DNA from: Mesorhizobium sp. M00.F.Ca.ET.216.01.1.1
GTDB lineage: Bacteria > Pseudomonadota > Alphaproteobacteria > Rhizobiales > Rhizobiaceae
Assembly: GCF_004010325.2 (NCBI RefSeq)
Contig: NZ_SADR02000020.1
Span: forward strand, 1-64,000
Length of the DNA: 64,000 nt
Direction of reading: 5' to 3'
The position numbers and the translations under genes are program-made. Below are positions 44,258 to 53,742 of the stretch, piece after piece; the first letter of the stretch is position 1; each line of letters begins with the position of its first letter. Below the pieces are notes generated by a model. The model did not search any database, had not been told where the DNA came from, and saw nothing but the letters and a program-made list of their open reading frames with translations.

Positions 44258-45162
44258 GCGGCAAGCAGATTTTCATTTTCGGCGCCGGCTATTCGGGCAA
44301 GGCTTTTGCCCGCGCCAGCAAGGATGCCGACGCGACGATTTTCGGCACAACGCGTTCGCTGGAGAAATTCGAGACGCTGCGGCAAGCCGGCATCATGCCG
44401 CTGCGCTTCGACGGCGCGTTGACGCCGGAGATCGGCGAGGCATTGAAGACAACGACCCATCTCGTCGTCTCGGTCGCACCGGAAGAAGCCGGTGATCCCG
44501 TGTTGAATGCCGCGCGCCAGACAATCACGGCGGAGATGCCGTCACTCCGGTGGATCGCCTATCTCTCGACCGTCGGCGTCTATGGCGACCATAGCGGCGG
44601 CTGGGTGGACGAGACCGCCGAATACCGGCCGGTGTCGAAGCGTTCGGTGATGCGGGTGGCAGCCGAGCAGGACTGGCTGAAGCTGGGCGAAGACATCGGC
44701 CGGCCGGTGGCGATCCTGCGCCTGTCCGGCATTTACGGTCCGGGCCGCAACGCCCTGGTCAATCTGGAGAACGGCACCGCCCGCCGACTGGTCAAGCCGG
44801 CCCAAGTGTTCAATCGCATTCATTGCGACGACATTGCCGGTGCGCTGCGGCATCTTCTCGAAGGCAATCGCGGCGGCATCTTCAACGTCACCGACGACCT
44901 GCCGGCGCCGCCGCAGGACGTCGTCGCCTATGCCGCCAAGCTGATGGGCATCGAGCCGCCGCCCGAAATTCCGTTCGAAACCGCCCAACTTTCGCCGATG
45001 GCGCGGTCCTTCTATGGCGAGAACAAGCGCGTCGCCAATGCCGCCATCAAGGCGGCCGGCTACCGCTTTCGCTTTCCCGACTACCGCTCCGCCCTCGACC
45101 ATATGTGGGCGAGCGGCGACTGGCGCGACGGCGAAGCGCGCAGCCCGATGAAACGGTCGTGA
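44254..45162 (+). CDS. NAD(P)-dependent SDR/epimerase-family protein
   Basis: The 302-residue protein starts with the Rossmann loop IFIFGAGYSGKAFAR, and the later WIAYLSTVGVYGDHSGGW and RLSGIYGPGRNALVNLENG are typical of extended SDR proteins of the YeeZ type. The exact reaction is unknown. ATGA overlap with queG shows translational coupling. Confidence 0.9.
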   Translation: MSGKQIFIFGAGYSGKAFARASKDADATIFGTTRSLEKFETLRQAGIMPLRFDGALTPEIGEALKTTTHLVVSVAPEEAGDPVLNAARQTITAEMPSLRWIAYLSTVGVYGDHSGGWVDETAEYRPVSKRSVMRVAAEQDWLKLGEDIGRPVAILRLSGIYGPGRNALVNLENGTARRLVKPAQVFNRIHCDDIAGALRHLLEGNRGGIFNVTDDLPAPPQDVVAYAAKLMGIEPPPEIPFETAQLSPMARSFYGENKRVANAAIKAAGYRFRFPDYRSALDHMWASGDWRDGEARSPMKRS

Positions 45163-45221
45163 TCGAAGCGTCGCGCGCGGCGTGATATGATCCGACTCAA
45201 AATAACGGAGGGGACTGCTTC

Positions 45222-46304
45222 ATGAAGACGTTGAAGCGCTCGTTGCCCGGCAGAAAGCTGCTCCTGACCGGGGTACTGGCCGCGCTGGCCCTGACTAAGC
45301 CTGCAGCCGCAGAGGAACGGGCGAAAGACCTGTTCGGCGCAAGGAAACTGCCGGCGGTGGCGGCGCCGCAATCCTTCGGCTTCTATTCCAAGGGCTGCTT
45401 CGCCGGCGGCGTCGCCATCCCCATGGACGGCATGCACTGGGAGGTGATGCGGCCGTCGCGCAACCGCCGCTGGGGCCATCCGGCAATGATCGCGCTGATC
45501 GAGAAACTGTCGCGCGATGCCGCCGCTGACGGCTGGCCGGGCCTGTTGATCGGCGATATCTCGCAGCCGCGCGGCGGTCCGATGCTGACCGGCCATGCCT
45601 CGCACCAGATCGGCCTCGACGCCGACATCTGGCTGACACCGATGCCCGACCGCAAGCTTTCGACCGAAGAGCGCGAAAACATCAGCGCCACCTTGATGGT
45701 CGATGAAAAGACCCATCTGGTGAAGGACGGGCTGTGGATGCCGATGCATACGCGGCTCTTGAAGCGCGCGGCGAGCTATCCCGAAGTCGAGCGCATCCTC
45801 GTCAATCCGGGGATCAAGAAGAAGCTCTGCGACACCGTCACCGGTGACCGCTCATGGCTGCGCAAGATCCGGCCGTTCTGGGGCCACGACTATCATTTCC
45901 ACATGCGCATCGGCTGCCAGCCCGGTTCATCCGACTGCAAGCCGCAGGCGGATACGACGCCTGGCGACGGCTGCGACAAGTCGCTGGCCTGGTGGTTCAC
46001 CGAGGAACCGTGGCGCCCCAACAAGAAGCCGGATGCGCCGAAGGCGCGCGACCTGATGACGATGGCGAACCTGCCCAGGCAATGCCAGTTCGTGCTCGAC
46101 GCGCCAGATCCGGCTTCGGCGGAAGCGGTCACCTATCATGGCGATGGCGTGCCGGTCGCAGCTGCCGCCCCACCTCTCCAGCCGGCTTCCGCGCCGGCAC
46201 TGACAATTACAAGCGGCGCGGCGGCGTTGCCGGCCTCTGTGAATGCTTTCGCGCCGACCCCCAAGATCGGCATCCCGCTGCCGCGACCGCGGCCGGGAAA
46301 CTGA
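45222..46304 (+). CDS. mepA: Penicillin-insensitive murein endopeptidase
   Basis: The 360-residue protein has a signal-type N-terminus and the LAS-peptidase zinc motifs: GHASHQIGLDADIWLTPMP (His and Asp ligands) and GHDYHFHMRIGC (His ligands). MepA cuts D-Ala-mDAP cross-links in peptidoglycan. A Pro/Ala-rich C-terminal tail (about 300-360) extends beyond the catalytic part. An AACGGAGGGGA site precedes the ATG. Confidence 0.94.
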   Translation: MKTLKRSLPGRKLLLTGVLAALALTKPAAAEERAKDLFGARKLPAVAAPQSFGFYSKGCFAGGVAIPMDGMHWEVMRPSRNRRWGHPAMIALIEKLSRDAAADGWPGLLIGDISQPRGGPMLTGHASHQIGLDADIWLTPMPDRKLSTEERENISATLMVDEKTHLVKDGLWMPMHTRLLKRAASYPEVERILVNPGIKKKLCDTVTGDRSWLRKIRPFWGHDYHFHMRIGCQPGSSDCKPQADTTPGDGCDKSLAWWFTEEPWRPNKKPDAPKARDLMTMANLPRQCQFVLDAPDPASAEAVTYHGDGVPVAAAAPPLQPASAPALTITSGAAALPASVNAFAPTPKIGIPLPRPRPGN

Positions 46305-46435
46305 CGCCGAAGCGGCCTTTGATGAAACCCGTTGGGCACATTTGTGCATCGCCGATTCCAAGTCGAGGGTAAAAACCGATTTCCCTTTCCAAAGTCATGC
46401 GCTAGTCAACAAGAGAACAGCAGAGCGCGGCCGGA

Positions 46436-47473
46436 ATGGGAACAGACGAGAGCATGCCAGGCGAAGACGACACAGCGCTGCGGTTTCCGGTCCTGATCGG
46501 CGATATCGGCGGCACCAATGCGCGCTTTTCGATCGTGCTCGACGCGAACTCGGAAGCGAGCGAACCGCAGATCGTCCAGACGGCCAATTTCAACACCATC
46601 GACGAGGCGATCCAGGCAGCCGTGCTCGACCGCTCGTCAGTGCGGCCGAACTCGGCGGTGCTGGCGGTCGCCGGCCCTGTCGACAGCGACGAGATCCAGC
46701 TCACCAACTGCCCGTGGATCGTCAAGCCGAGAAAGATGCTTGCCAATGTCGGGCTCGGCGACATCGTCGTGCTCAACGATTTCGAAGCGCAGGCGCTGGC
46801 CGTGGTCGCGCTCGGCGAAGAGCATATGGAAAAGATCGGCGGCGGCGCGCCGGAACCCAATGCCGGGCGGGTGGTGCTCGGTCCCGGAACCGGACTCGGT
46901 GTTGCCGGACTGGTGCATGCCCTGCATCACTGGATACCGGTGCCCGGCGAGGGCGGGCACATGGACATCGGACCGCGCTCGCCGCGCGATTTCGAGGTTT
47001 TTCCGCATATCGAGACGATCGAAGGCCGCATCTCCGGGGAACAGATCCTGTGCGGGCGCGGCCTCGTCAACGTCTACCGGGCGGTGGCCAAAGCGGACGG
47101 CAAGCCGGCTCCGTTCAAGACGCCGGCCGAGGTCACCGCCGCGGCACTGGCGAAATCTGATCCGGTGGCGGAGGAGGCGCTGTCGATGTTCGTCACCTGC
47201 CTCGGGCGCACGGCCGGCGACCTCGCGCTGGTGTTCATGAGCCGTGGCGGCGTCTTCCTTACCGGCGGCATCGCGCAGAAGATCGTACCGGCGCTGAAAG
47301 CGGGCAATTTCCGCGCCGCCTTCGAGGACAAGGCGCCGCACAGCGAACTGATGCGCAGCATGCCGGTCTATGTGATAACCCATCCGCTGGCAGCGCTCTC
47401 CGGGCTTGCCGCCTATGCCAGAAACCCGTCGCTGTTCGGCGTCCAGACGGCAGGGCGGCGCTGGCAAACCTGA
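46436..47473 (+). CDS. glk: Glucokinase
   Basis: The 345-residue protein has the glucokinase phosphate loop LIGDIGGTNARFSIV, the sugar-binding LTNCPWIVKPRKM and the GPGTGLGVAGLVH motif. It phosphorylates glucose with ATP. The length fits the proteobacterial Glk family. It is followed on the same strand by an ABC exporter gene after about 60 bases. Confidence 0.95.
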   Translation: MGTDESMPGEDDTALRFPVLIGDIGGTNARFSIVLDANSEASEPQIVQTANFNTIDEAIQAAVLDRSSVRPNSAVLAVAGPVDSDEIQLTNCPWIVKPRKMLANVGLGDIVVLNDFEAQALAVVALGEEHMEKIGGGAPEPNAGRVVLGPGTGLGVAGLVHALHHWIPVPGEGGHMDIGPRSPRDFEVFPHIETIEGRISGEQILCGRGLVNVYRAVAKADGKPAPFKTPAEVTAAALAKSDPVAEEALSMFVTCLGRTAGDLALVFMSRGGVFLTGGIAQKIVPALKAGNFRAAFEDKAPHSELMRSMPVYVITHPLAALSGLAAYARNPSLFGVQTAGRRWQT

Positions 47474-47532
47474 TCCGCGACGAAGTTTCGCCGCCTTCTG
47501 CCATAGGCAAGCCGCCAGCGGGACGCTAAGAG

Positions 47533-49446
47533 GTGCCTGACGCAGCCCAGCTGCGATGCCGAGCGACATCACGGAACGGTCCCAACTTGAATCATTCGCC
47601 CAGACACCAAGTGAAAGCCCGGCCCGGCGAGATCGTGTCGGTGATCCGCCGCATCGTCGCCGAGAACGGCCGCGACCATCGCTGGTCCTATGTCTTTGCC
47701 GTGGTCTGCCTGATGCTGGTGGCCGGCACGACCGCCTTCACCGCCTGGATCATGAAGGACGTCGTCGACCAGATCTTCTATCAGCAGCGCGGCGACCTCA
47801 TTGCGCTGATCTGCTTTCTTATCCTCGGCGCTTTCATCCTGCGCGGGCTGGCGACCTATGGCCAGGCGGTAACGCTGGCCAAGATCGGCAACGATCTGGT
47901 GGCGCGCTATCAGAAGCGTATCTTCGCTCATGTGATGAAGCTCGGCGTCGGCTTCTTCAACGACACCCGCTCGGGGCGGCTCGCCGCGCAGATCAACGAG
48001 AACGTCAACGGCATCCGCGACCTTCTCGGCATGACGCTGACATCTTTGGCTCGCGACGTGGTGGCGCTGATCGCGCTGATCGGCGTCATGATCTGGCAGG
48101 ACCCGGTGCTCGCCTTGATGTCGCTGTTGATCGGGCCGCCGCTGATCTACACCGTCACCTACCTGATGCGCCGCGTGCGGCGCATTACGCGCGAATCGGT
48201 GCAGATCAATTCGCGCCTGATCGGTGCAGTGCAGGAAGCCACGCACGGCATCGCCATCGTCAAGGCCTTCACCATGGAGGACGAGCTGTCGCGCCGCATC
48301 GGCAAGCTCGCCGACAACGCCGAGCAGCGAGCAAACAAGATCGCCCGTGTGTCGGAGCGGCTGACACCGATCTCCGAAATGCTGGCCGGCTTCGCCGTCG
48401 CCGGCGTCATCGCCTATTCCGGCTACCGGGCCGCCGTCGGCGGCCAGCCCCCAGGCGCGGTGTTTTCCTTCATCACCGCGCTGCTGCTCGCCTACGATCC
48501 GGCCCGACGGCTGGCGCGCATGCAGGTCGGCATGGAACGGGCGTTGGTCAACGCGCGCATGATCTATGAGCTTCTCGACCTCGAGCCGCAGCAGGGCGAT
48601 GCGCCCGGAGCGATCGAAGCGAAGGTCACCAAGGGCGAGGTGCGCTTCAACAACGTGTCGTTCGGCTATGTCGCGGAGACGCCGGTGCTGCAGGATCTGA
48701 GTTTCGTCGCAGCCGCCGGCAAGGTCACGGCCATCGTCGGCGCCTCGGGCGCCGGCAAGACGACGCTGGTGGCGCTGCTGCAGCGCTTCTACGATGTCGA
48801 CGCCGGCAGCATCGAGATCGACGGCCAAGACATCTCGAAGGTTACCAAACAGTCGCTGCGCGGCTCCATCGCCTATGTCTCGCAGCAGCCTTATTTGTTC
48901 GAGGGCACCATCCGCGACAACATCCGCTACGGGCGGCTGAGTGCCAGCAACGCCGAAATCGAATTGGCGGCGCAACAGGCCGAGGCCGATGGCTTCATCC
49001 GCCAGCAGCCCGAGGGCTACGATACCCCTGTCGGTGAAGGCGGCGTGACGCTGTCCGGCGGCCAGCGCCAGCGCGTGTCGATCGCCCGCGCCATCGTTCG
49101 GCAGGCACCGATCCTGCTGCTCGACGAGGCGACCTCGGCACTCGACAACGAAGCCGAAGCCCGCGTCCAGCAGGCGCTGACCCAGGTGATGGAAGGGCGC
49201 ACCACCATCGTCATCGCGCACCGGCTGTCGACAGTGGTCAACGCCGACCACATCATCGTGCTGGAACAGGGCCACCTGGTCGAGCAGGGCACGCATGCCT
49301 CGCTGATGGCCGACCCGCACAGCGTCTATGCCCGCTTCCACCGGGTGCAAGGCAAGAAGGGGCTAGGGCTTGTCGATGACGCCAAGCCAATTCAAACTCC
49401 GGTGCAGCGCAGCCGCGCGAAGAAGGCAGTCGGGAGATCTTCATGA
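47533..49446 (+). CDS. MsbA-like ABC exporter (fused membrane and ATPase domains)
   Basis: The 637-residue half-transporter has an N-terminal six-helix membrane domain (about 45-335) and a C-terminal ATPase with Walker A GASGAGKTT, signature TLSGGQRQRVSIARA and Walker B ILLLDEATSALD. It resembles lipid A/lipid or multidrug exporters of the MsbA type. The start is uncertain: GTG 47533 (site AAGAG) or a start codon shortly downstream. Its stop overlaps the dapB start (ATGA). Confidence 0.92.
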   Translation: MPDAAQLRCRATSRNGPNLNHSPRHQVKARPGEIVSVIRRIVAENGRDHRWSYVFAVVCLMLVAGTTAFTAWIMKDVVDQIFYQQRGDLIALICFLILGAFILRGLATYGQAVTLAKIGNDLVARYQKRIFAHVMKLGVGFFNDTRSGRLAAQINENVNGIRDLLGMTLTSLARDVVALIALIGVMIWQDPVLALMSLLIGPPLIYTVTYLMRRVRRITRESVQINSRLIGAVQEATHGIAIVKAFTMEDELSRRIGKLADNAEQRANKIARVSERLTPISEMLAGFAVAGVIAYSGYRAAVGGQPPGAVFSFITALLLAYDPARRLARMQVGMERALVNARMIYELLDLEPQQGDAPGAIEAKVTKGEVRFNNVSFGYVAETPVLQDLSFVAAAGKVTAIVGASGAGKTTLVALLQRFYDVDAGSIEIDGQDISKVTKQSLRGSIAYVSQQPYLFEGTIRDNIRYGRLSASNAEIELAAQQAEADGFIRQQPEGYDTPVGEGGVTLSGGQRQRVSIARAIVRQAPILLLDEATSALDNEAEARVQQALTQVMEGRTTIVIAHRLSTVVNADHIIVLEQGHLVEQGTHASLMADPHSVYARFHRVQGKKGLGLVDDAKPIQTPVQRSRAKKAVGRSS

Positions 49447-50255
49447 GCGATATGGGAATGGTGGTGGTGGGTGCGGCCGGCCGCATGGGCCAAGCGCTGA
49501 TCCGCGCCATCCATACGATCCCTGGCGCACGTGTCGCCGGCGCGATCGAGCGAGCCGGATCGCCCCATCTCGGCAAGGATGCCGGCGAGCTTGCCGGCAT
49601 CGGCAGCATCGACGTGGCGATCGGCGACGATCCGTTGCCGGCCTTCGCCAAGGCCGACGGCGTGCTCGATTTCACGGCGCCGGCGGCGACCATCGAGTTC
49701 GCCGGCTATGCGGCGCAGGCGCGCATCGTCCATGTCATCGGCACCACCGGCTGCTCGGCCGAGGACAATGCCAAGATCGCGGCGGCGGCGCGCCACGCGA
49801 CGGTGGTCAAATCCGGCAATATGAGCCTCGGCGTCAATCTGCTGGCGGTGCTGGTGGAGCAGGCGGCGCGGGCGCTCGATGCCGACGATTTCGACATCGA
49901 GATCCTCGAAATGCATCACCGGCACAAGGTCGACGCCCCCTCGGGGACGGCTCTGCTGCTCGGTGATGCCGCGGCCACCGGCCGCGGCATCGCGCTTGCT
50001 GGCAACGACGTGCGGTCGCGTGACGGCCACACCGGCGTGCGAAAAGTGGGCTCGATCGGCTTCGCCACATTGCGCGGCGGCTCGGTGGTCGGCGATCACA
50101 GTGTGGTGCTGGCCGGCACCGGCGAGCGCATCACGCTCGCCCACCATGCCGAGGACCGGGCAATCTTCGCTCGCGGCGCGGTCAAGGCCGCACTTTGGGC
50201 GCGCAGCAGGAAGCCGGGACTGTATTCGATGCGGGACGTGCTCGGGCTCGCCTGA
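49443..50255 (+). CDS. dapB: 4-Hydroxy-tetrahydrodipicolinate reductase
   Basis: The 270-residue enzyme has the NAD(P)H loop VVVGAAGRMGQALI and the DapB signature EMHHRHKVDAPSGTAL with the catalytic His and Lys. It belongs to lysine and mDAP synthesis. It overlaps the ABC exporter gene by four bases and precedes gpmA by 33 bases. Confidence 0.97.
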   Translation: MSDMGMVVVGAAGRMGQALIRAIHTIPGARVAGAIERAGSPHLGKDAGELAGIGSIDVAIGDDPLPAFAKADGVLDFTAPAATIEFAGYAAQARIVHVIGTTGCSAEDNAKIAAAARHATVVKSGNMSLGVNLLAVLVEQAARALDADDFDIEILEMHHRHKVDAPSGTALLLGDAAATGRGIALAGNDVRSRDGHTGVRKVGSIGFATLRGGSVVGDHSVVLAGTGERITLAHHAEDRAIFARGAVKAALWARSRKPGLYSMRDVLGLA

Positions 50256-50288
50256 ACGACCCTATCCACAAACCCTAGAGGAGCAAAA

Positions 50289-50912
50289 ATGTCGGGAACT
50301 CTCGTGCTCGTGCGCCATGGCCAGAGCGAATGGAACCTGAAGAACCTTTTTACCGGCTGGCGCGACGTCGATCTGACCGAACAGGGCCATGCGGAGGCCA
50401 AGGAGGCGGGCGCGAAGCTGAAGGCACGCGGCTTCAAATTCGACATCGCCTTCACCTCGGCGCTGATCCGGGCGCAGAAGACCTGCCAGCACATTCTCGA
50501 CGCGGTCGGCCAGAGCAGCCTCGAGACCATTCGCGACCAGGCGTTGAACGAGCGCGACTATGGCGATCTCTCCGGTCTCAACAAGGACGACGCGCGCAAG
50601 AAATGGGGCGAGGAGCAGGTACATATCTGGCGCCGCTCCTATGACGTGTCGCCACCCGGCGGCGAAAGCCTAAAGGACACCGGCGCCCGCGTCTGGCCTT
50701 ATTACCTGCATGATTTGCAGCCGCATGTGCTGCGCGGCGGCACGGTGCTGGTGGCGGCACACGGCAATTCGCTGCGCGCGCTGATCATGGCGCTCGACGG
50801 CAAGTCGGGCGAGGAGATCGTCAGACTGGAGCTCGGCACCGGCGTGCCGGTCATCTACAAGCTCAACGCCGATTCGACCGTGGCTTCGAAGGAAGTGCTG
50901 GAGAGCGCATGA
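50289..50912 (+). CDS. gpmA: 2,3-Bisphosphoglycerate-dependent phosphoglycerate mutase
   Basis: The 207-residue protein has the active-site RHG motif LVRHGQSEWNLKNLFTGWRD and the ERDYGDLSGLNK region of dPGM. It interconverts 2- and 3-phosphoglycerate in glycolysis. AGAGGAGCAAAA precedes the ATG. The dapB-gpmA pair is common in rhizobia. Confidence 0.96.
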   Translation: MSGTLVLVRHGQSEWNLKNLFTGWRDVDLTEQGHAEAKEAGAKLKARGFKFDIAFTSALIRAQKTCQHILDAVGQSSLETIRDQALNERDYGDLSGLNKDDARKKWGEEQVHIWRRSYDVSPPGGESLKDTGARVWPYYLHDLQPHVLRGGTVLVAAHGNSLRALIMALDGKSGEEIVRLELGTGVPVIYKLNADSTVASKEVLESA

Positions 50913-50936
50913 CCCCGAGGTTCGGAAAGGATCATG
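50910..50936. repeat. Shortened RIME-like repeat after gpmA
   Basis: GCATGACCCCGAGGTTCGGA and the following GGATCATGC equal the element at 63166 with its middle deleted. Arms GCATGA and TCATGC still pair. It may end the gpmA transcript. Confidence 0.55.
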
Positions 50937-50989
50937 CGCAGATTCAACTACGCTAGCCGGCAGCGGATCGCAGCTTTCAAAAAAGCGCG

Positions 50990-51018
50990 TTGACACTCAT
51001 CGTCCACCCGCTTACATG
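50990..51018 (+). promoter_or_regulatory. Promoter of the tRNA-Leu gene
   Basis: TTGACA (50990-50995), a 16-17 base spacer, then TTACAT/TACATG (51012-51018) form a good housekeeping promoter about 12 bases before the tRNA. Confidence 0.65.
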
Positions 51019-51029
51019 AGCCCGCACCA

Positions 51030-51114
51030 GCCCAGATGGCGGAATTGGTAGACGCGCACGGTTCAGGTCCGTGTTCCGCAAGGAGTGGAGGTTCGAGTCC
51101 TCTTCTGGGCACCA
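51030..51114 (+). tRNA. tRNA-Leu (anticodon CAG)
   Basis: The 85-base gene folds with acceptor GCCCAGA/TCTGGGC, anticodon stem CACGG/CCGTG around loop TTCAGGT (anticodon CAG), a long variable arm typical of Leu, the T arm GGTTCGAGTCC and an encoded CCA. The 3' part is duplicated at 55952, which suggests use as an integration site. Confidence 0.96.
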
Positions 51115-51147
51115 AAGTTCTGTTTGTGGCCATCCACAAGCCTCTCA

Positions 51148-51172
51148 AAAGCCCGCGAAAGCGGGCTTTTTT
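51148..51172 (+). terminator. Rho-independent terminator of tRNA-Leu
   Basis: AAAGCCCGC, loop GAAA, GCGGGCTTTTTT: a strong GC stem followed by six T bases, 34 bases after the tRNA. Confidence 0.9.
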
Positions 51173-51253
51173 CATGTTACGTCGAGTTGAGGTGCAGCGC
51201 GCTTGGCTCGGATCCTGAGACGTCGCCTTCCACTGGGCAGTTGGCATGTCGAC

Positions 51254-51496
51254 CTACCTCATGGACATCAAATTCGTGATCAGGCCTGCCTTAACATCGA
51301 GCATGGCTCGGGGAGTCTCGGGATAGCCGATGTCCTTCAACTCATAGGGGGTTAAATCTGCTATAGCCCTGCGTCTTGCGACGGTGCGCCTCCACGCCCT
51401 GAGTGCGGCGATAATTGTCACTATGTGTTTCAGCTTCGACCCAAGCTGATGCGTTTTCCTGGTTCGGTGCTCGGCGCGAGTTTCCGTGTGAGCCAT
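51254..51496 (-). CDS. DUF1127 small protein
   Basis: The 80-residue protein starts MAHTETRAEHRTRKTHQLGS and ends with a DUF1127 core (AWRRTVARRRAIADLTPYEL, KDIGYPE). The start at 51496 has a GGGAGGCCAAA site. It diverges from the BTAD-type regulator and is the first gene inside the segment bounded by the tRNA-Leu repeats. It differs clearly from the DUF1127 gene at 12946. Confidence 0.8.
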   Translation of the reverse strand: MAHTETRAEHRTRKTHQLGSKLKHIVTIIAALRAWRRTVARRRAIADLTPYELKDIGYPETPRAMLDVKAGLITNLMSMR

Positions 51497-51645
51497 TTTG
51501 GCCTCCCGTTTCCGGATTGCGAGCAGAGCTTGCCATACGAATGCTTTGCGGCTGTTCGGCTGCGCGCAAACAGCAGGCAAAAGTCCGAGGGCTGCCGTTA
51601 AATCTGCGTTAAATCGATCGACGGAATGCTATTCTACGAGGGTCA

Positions 51646-53667
51646 ATGGAGGCGATCGTGCGCATCCGGTTGTTTGGCGACCTCGAAGTCACTTCCCCGG
51701 AGCACCGGCCCGTTCGCTTCGCCACGCGCAAGTCTTCGCTGCTTTTTGCTGCCCTGGTCCTGGCAGGCCGCCGCGGTCATCGTCGCGAGCAGCTTGCAGA
51801 AGTGTTTTGGCCGGGACGGAGCGATGCGCAGGCACGCAATAATCTGCGGCAGGCGCTGGTCGACATCAGGCGGTGGTTTCCGACCAGCAGTGATGCCGCC
51901 ATCTACGTCGAAGGGGATCAGGACGCCATCTCGCTGATAGCCGGTCCGGATGAGGCGGATATTTGGATCTTCGATCGGAAACTCGAGGGCGGCCGGAATG
52001 CCGACCTTGTCTTCGCCGCCGACCTGTACCGTGGCGACCTCCTTGCAGGCGAGGCCATTCCTGACGGACTGGATGAGTGGTTTGCACCCTATCAAGCCAG
52101 ATATCAGCGGAAGGCTTGGCAGTTGGTGGAGCGCCTGAGCCTTGCGCTCCCTGCGGCCGGAGCTGCGGGAGAGACAGCCTGCGAGGACCTCGCGGAGAGA
52201 CTGCTCGCGTCAGACCCCACCGCCGAGGCCGCCCATCGGGCGCTGATCCGGATTCACGCTCGTCGGGGCCATGAAAACGCGGCCTTTCGCCAATTCGAGC
52301 TTTGTCGGACTGCGTTGAAAAGGCATCTGGATGCGCAACCTGAGGCCCAGACGAACGCCCTGGTGGCTTCGCTGCAATTACGGGAACAAACCGGATATCA
52401 GCAGCCCGCGCCGGAGCCCGACATGACATCGCAGCCGCAGGTCTTCTCGGTCCCGGCCAAGCAGCACGACCAGCCATCGGTTGCAGTGATGGCATTTCAG
52501 AACCTGGGTGGCGACACGGAGCAGGAATATTTTGCCGACGGCATAGTGGAGGACATCGTCACTGCCTTGGCCCACTTCCGACACCTGTTCGTCATCGCAC
52601 GGAATTCGAGTTTCGCTTACAAGGGCCGGGCCGTAGACGTGAAGCAGGTTGGGCGCGAGCTCGGTGTCCGCTATGTGGTCGAGGGAAGTGTGCGCCGGGC
52701 CAGTGATCGCCTGCGCATTACTTGCCAGCTCATCGATGCCTCGACAGGTGCCCACCTCTGGGCTGACCGTTTCGATGGAACTCTGACGGAGGTCTTCGAT
52801 CTGCAAGACCAGATCGCCTCGAGCATAGTCGGTGCGATCACGCCGAAAGTGGAACAGGCTGAGATCGAGCGTGCCAAGCGCAAGCCGACAGAGAACCTGG
52901 AAGCCTACGACTATTACCTTCGTGGGCTGGCGATCTCTGACCGGACGATCAGCAGGGGGGCTGCCAACGACGCCCTGCGACTTTTCAAAGAGGCAATCGC
53001 CCGTGACCCGGAGTTTGCTCTGGCCTATGGCAGGGCGGCGCGGTGCTACGCCACTCGAAAGAGCAACGGCTGGATGATCGATCGTACCGAAGAGATTGCC
53101 GAAGCCACTCGACTGGCCACGAGAGCGGTTGACCTTGGCAGAGAGGATGCGATGGCGCTTTCTTTCGGAGGCTTCGTCCTTGGGTACGTTAGTGGCAACC
53201 TGGAGGAGAGTGCCGCCTGCATCGACCAGGCGCTCGTTCTTAACCCGAATTTGGCCGCGGCCTGGGGCTATAGTAGCTGGGTGAATATCTGCTTGGGCGC
53301 GCCCGACAAGGCTGTCGAACACGCTGCGCGTGCCATGCGCCTAAGTCCGCTCGATCCGCGCCTGTTCTCTTGGCAGTTTTGCACCGGACTCGCTTACTTC
53401 TGTGGCGAGCACTATGATGACGCTGTTCTGTGGGCAGAAAAGGCATTGCGATACCAGCCCAACTACGCAAGCGCGATACGCGTCGCGGCGGCGAGTTATG
53501 CCCTGGCAGGGCGGGCTGAGGAAGCAAAGGAAAAGATCGCTCGCCTCTGCGAATTGGCTCCCACATTACGGCTTTCGAATCTCGCTGATGTGCTGCCGCC
53601 GTTTCGCCGATTAGACGATCGGAATAGGTATATCGAGGCTCTTCGGAAGGCGGGACTACCGGAGTAA
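51646..53667 (+). CDS. SARP/BTAD-type regulator with TolB-like and TPR domains
   Basis: The 673-residue protein has an N-terminal SARP-like winged helix (about 1-95; REQLAEVFWPGRSDAQARNN) and a bacterial transcriptional activator domain (about 100-245). A TolB/FlgO-like part follows (about 270-410; SVAVMAFQNLGGDTEQEYFA, DGIVEDIVTAL), then TPR repeats (about 420-660). The middle and end resemble proteins usually fused to adenylate cyclase domains, but no cyclase domain is present. It probably acts as a DNA-binding regulator with a protein-interaction tail. Codon use appears less GC-rich than that of flanking core genes. The nearest valid start is ATG 51646; GTG 51658 is possible. Confidence 0.85.
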   Translation: MEAIVRIRLFGDLEVTSPEHRPVRFATRKSSLLFAALVLAGRRGHRREQLAEVFWPGRSDAQARNNLRQALVDIRRWFPTSSDAAIYVEGDQDAISLIAGPDEADIWIFDRKLEGGRNADLVFAADLYRGDLLAGEAIPDGLDEWFAPYQARYQRKAWQLVERLSLALPAAGAAGETACEDLAERLLASDPTAEAAHRALIRIHARRGHENAAFRQFELCRTALKRHLDAQPEAQTNALVASLQLREQTGYQQPAPEPDMTSQPQVFSVPAKQHDQPSVAVMAFQNLGGDTEQEYFADGIVEDIVTALAHFRHLFVIARNSSFAYKGRAVDVKQVGRELGVRYVVEGSVRRASDRLRITCQLIDASTGAHLWADRFDGTLTEVFDLQDQIASSIVGAITPKVEQAEIERAKRKPTENLEAYDYYLRGLAISDRTISRGAANDALRLFKEAIARDPEFALAYGRAARCYATRKSNGWMIDRTEEIAEATRLATRAVDLGREDAMALSFGGFVLGYVSGNLEESAACIDQALVLNPNLAAAWGYSSWVNICLGAPDKAVEHAARAMRLSPLDPRLFSWQFCTGLAYFCGEHYDDAVLWAEKALRYQPNYASAIRVAAASYALAGRAEEAKEKIARLCELAPTLRLSNLADVLPPFRRLDDRNRYIEALRKAGLPE

Positions 53668-53742
53668 CGCCCTACAGCGCAGAGCAAGGCCGACGTGTCT
53701 CGGCTTCTGGTCCGAGCTGACGCTACTCGGAAACCTGAACGG

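Noticed and set aside
47569..49350. 593-codon open frame on the minus strand opposite the MsbA-like gene
   Set aside because: It is antisense to a clear ABC exporter, has low-complexity His/Arg/Gln composition and matches no family; such frames are common in GC-rich DNA.
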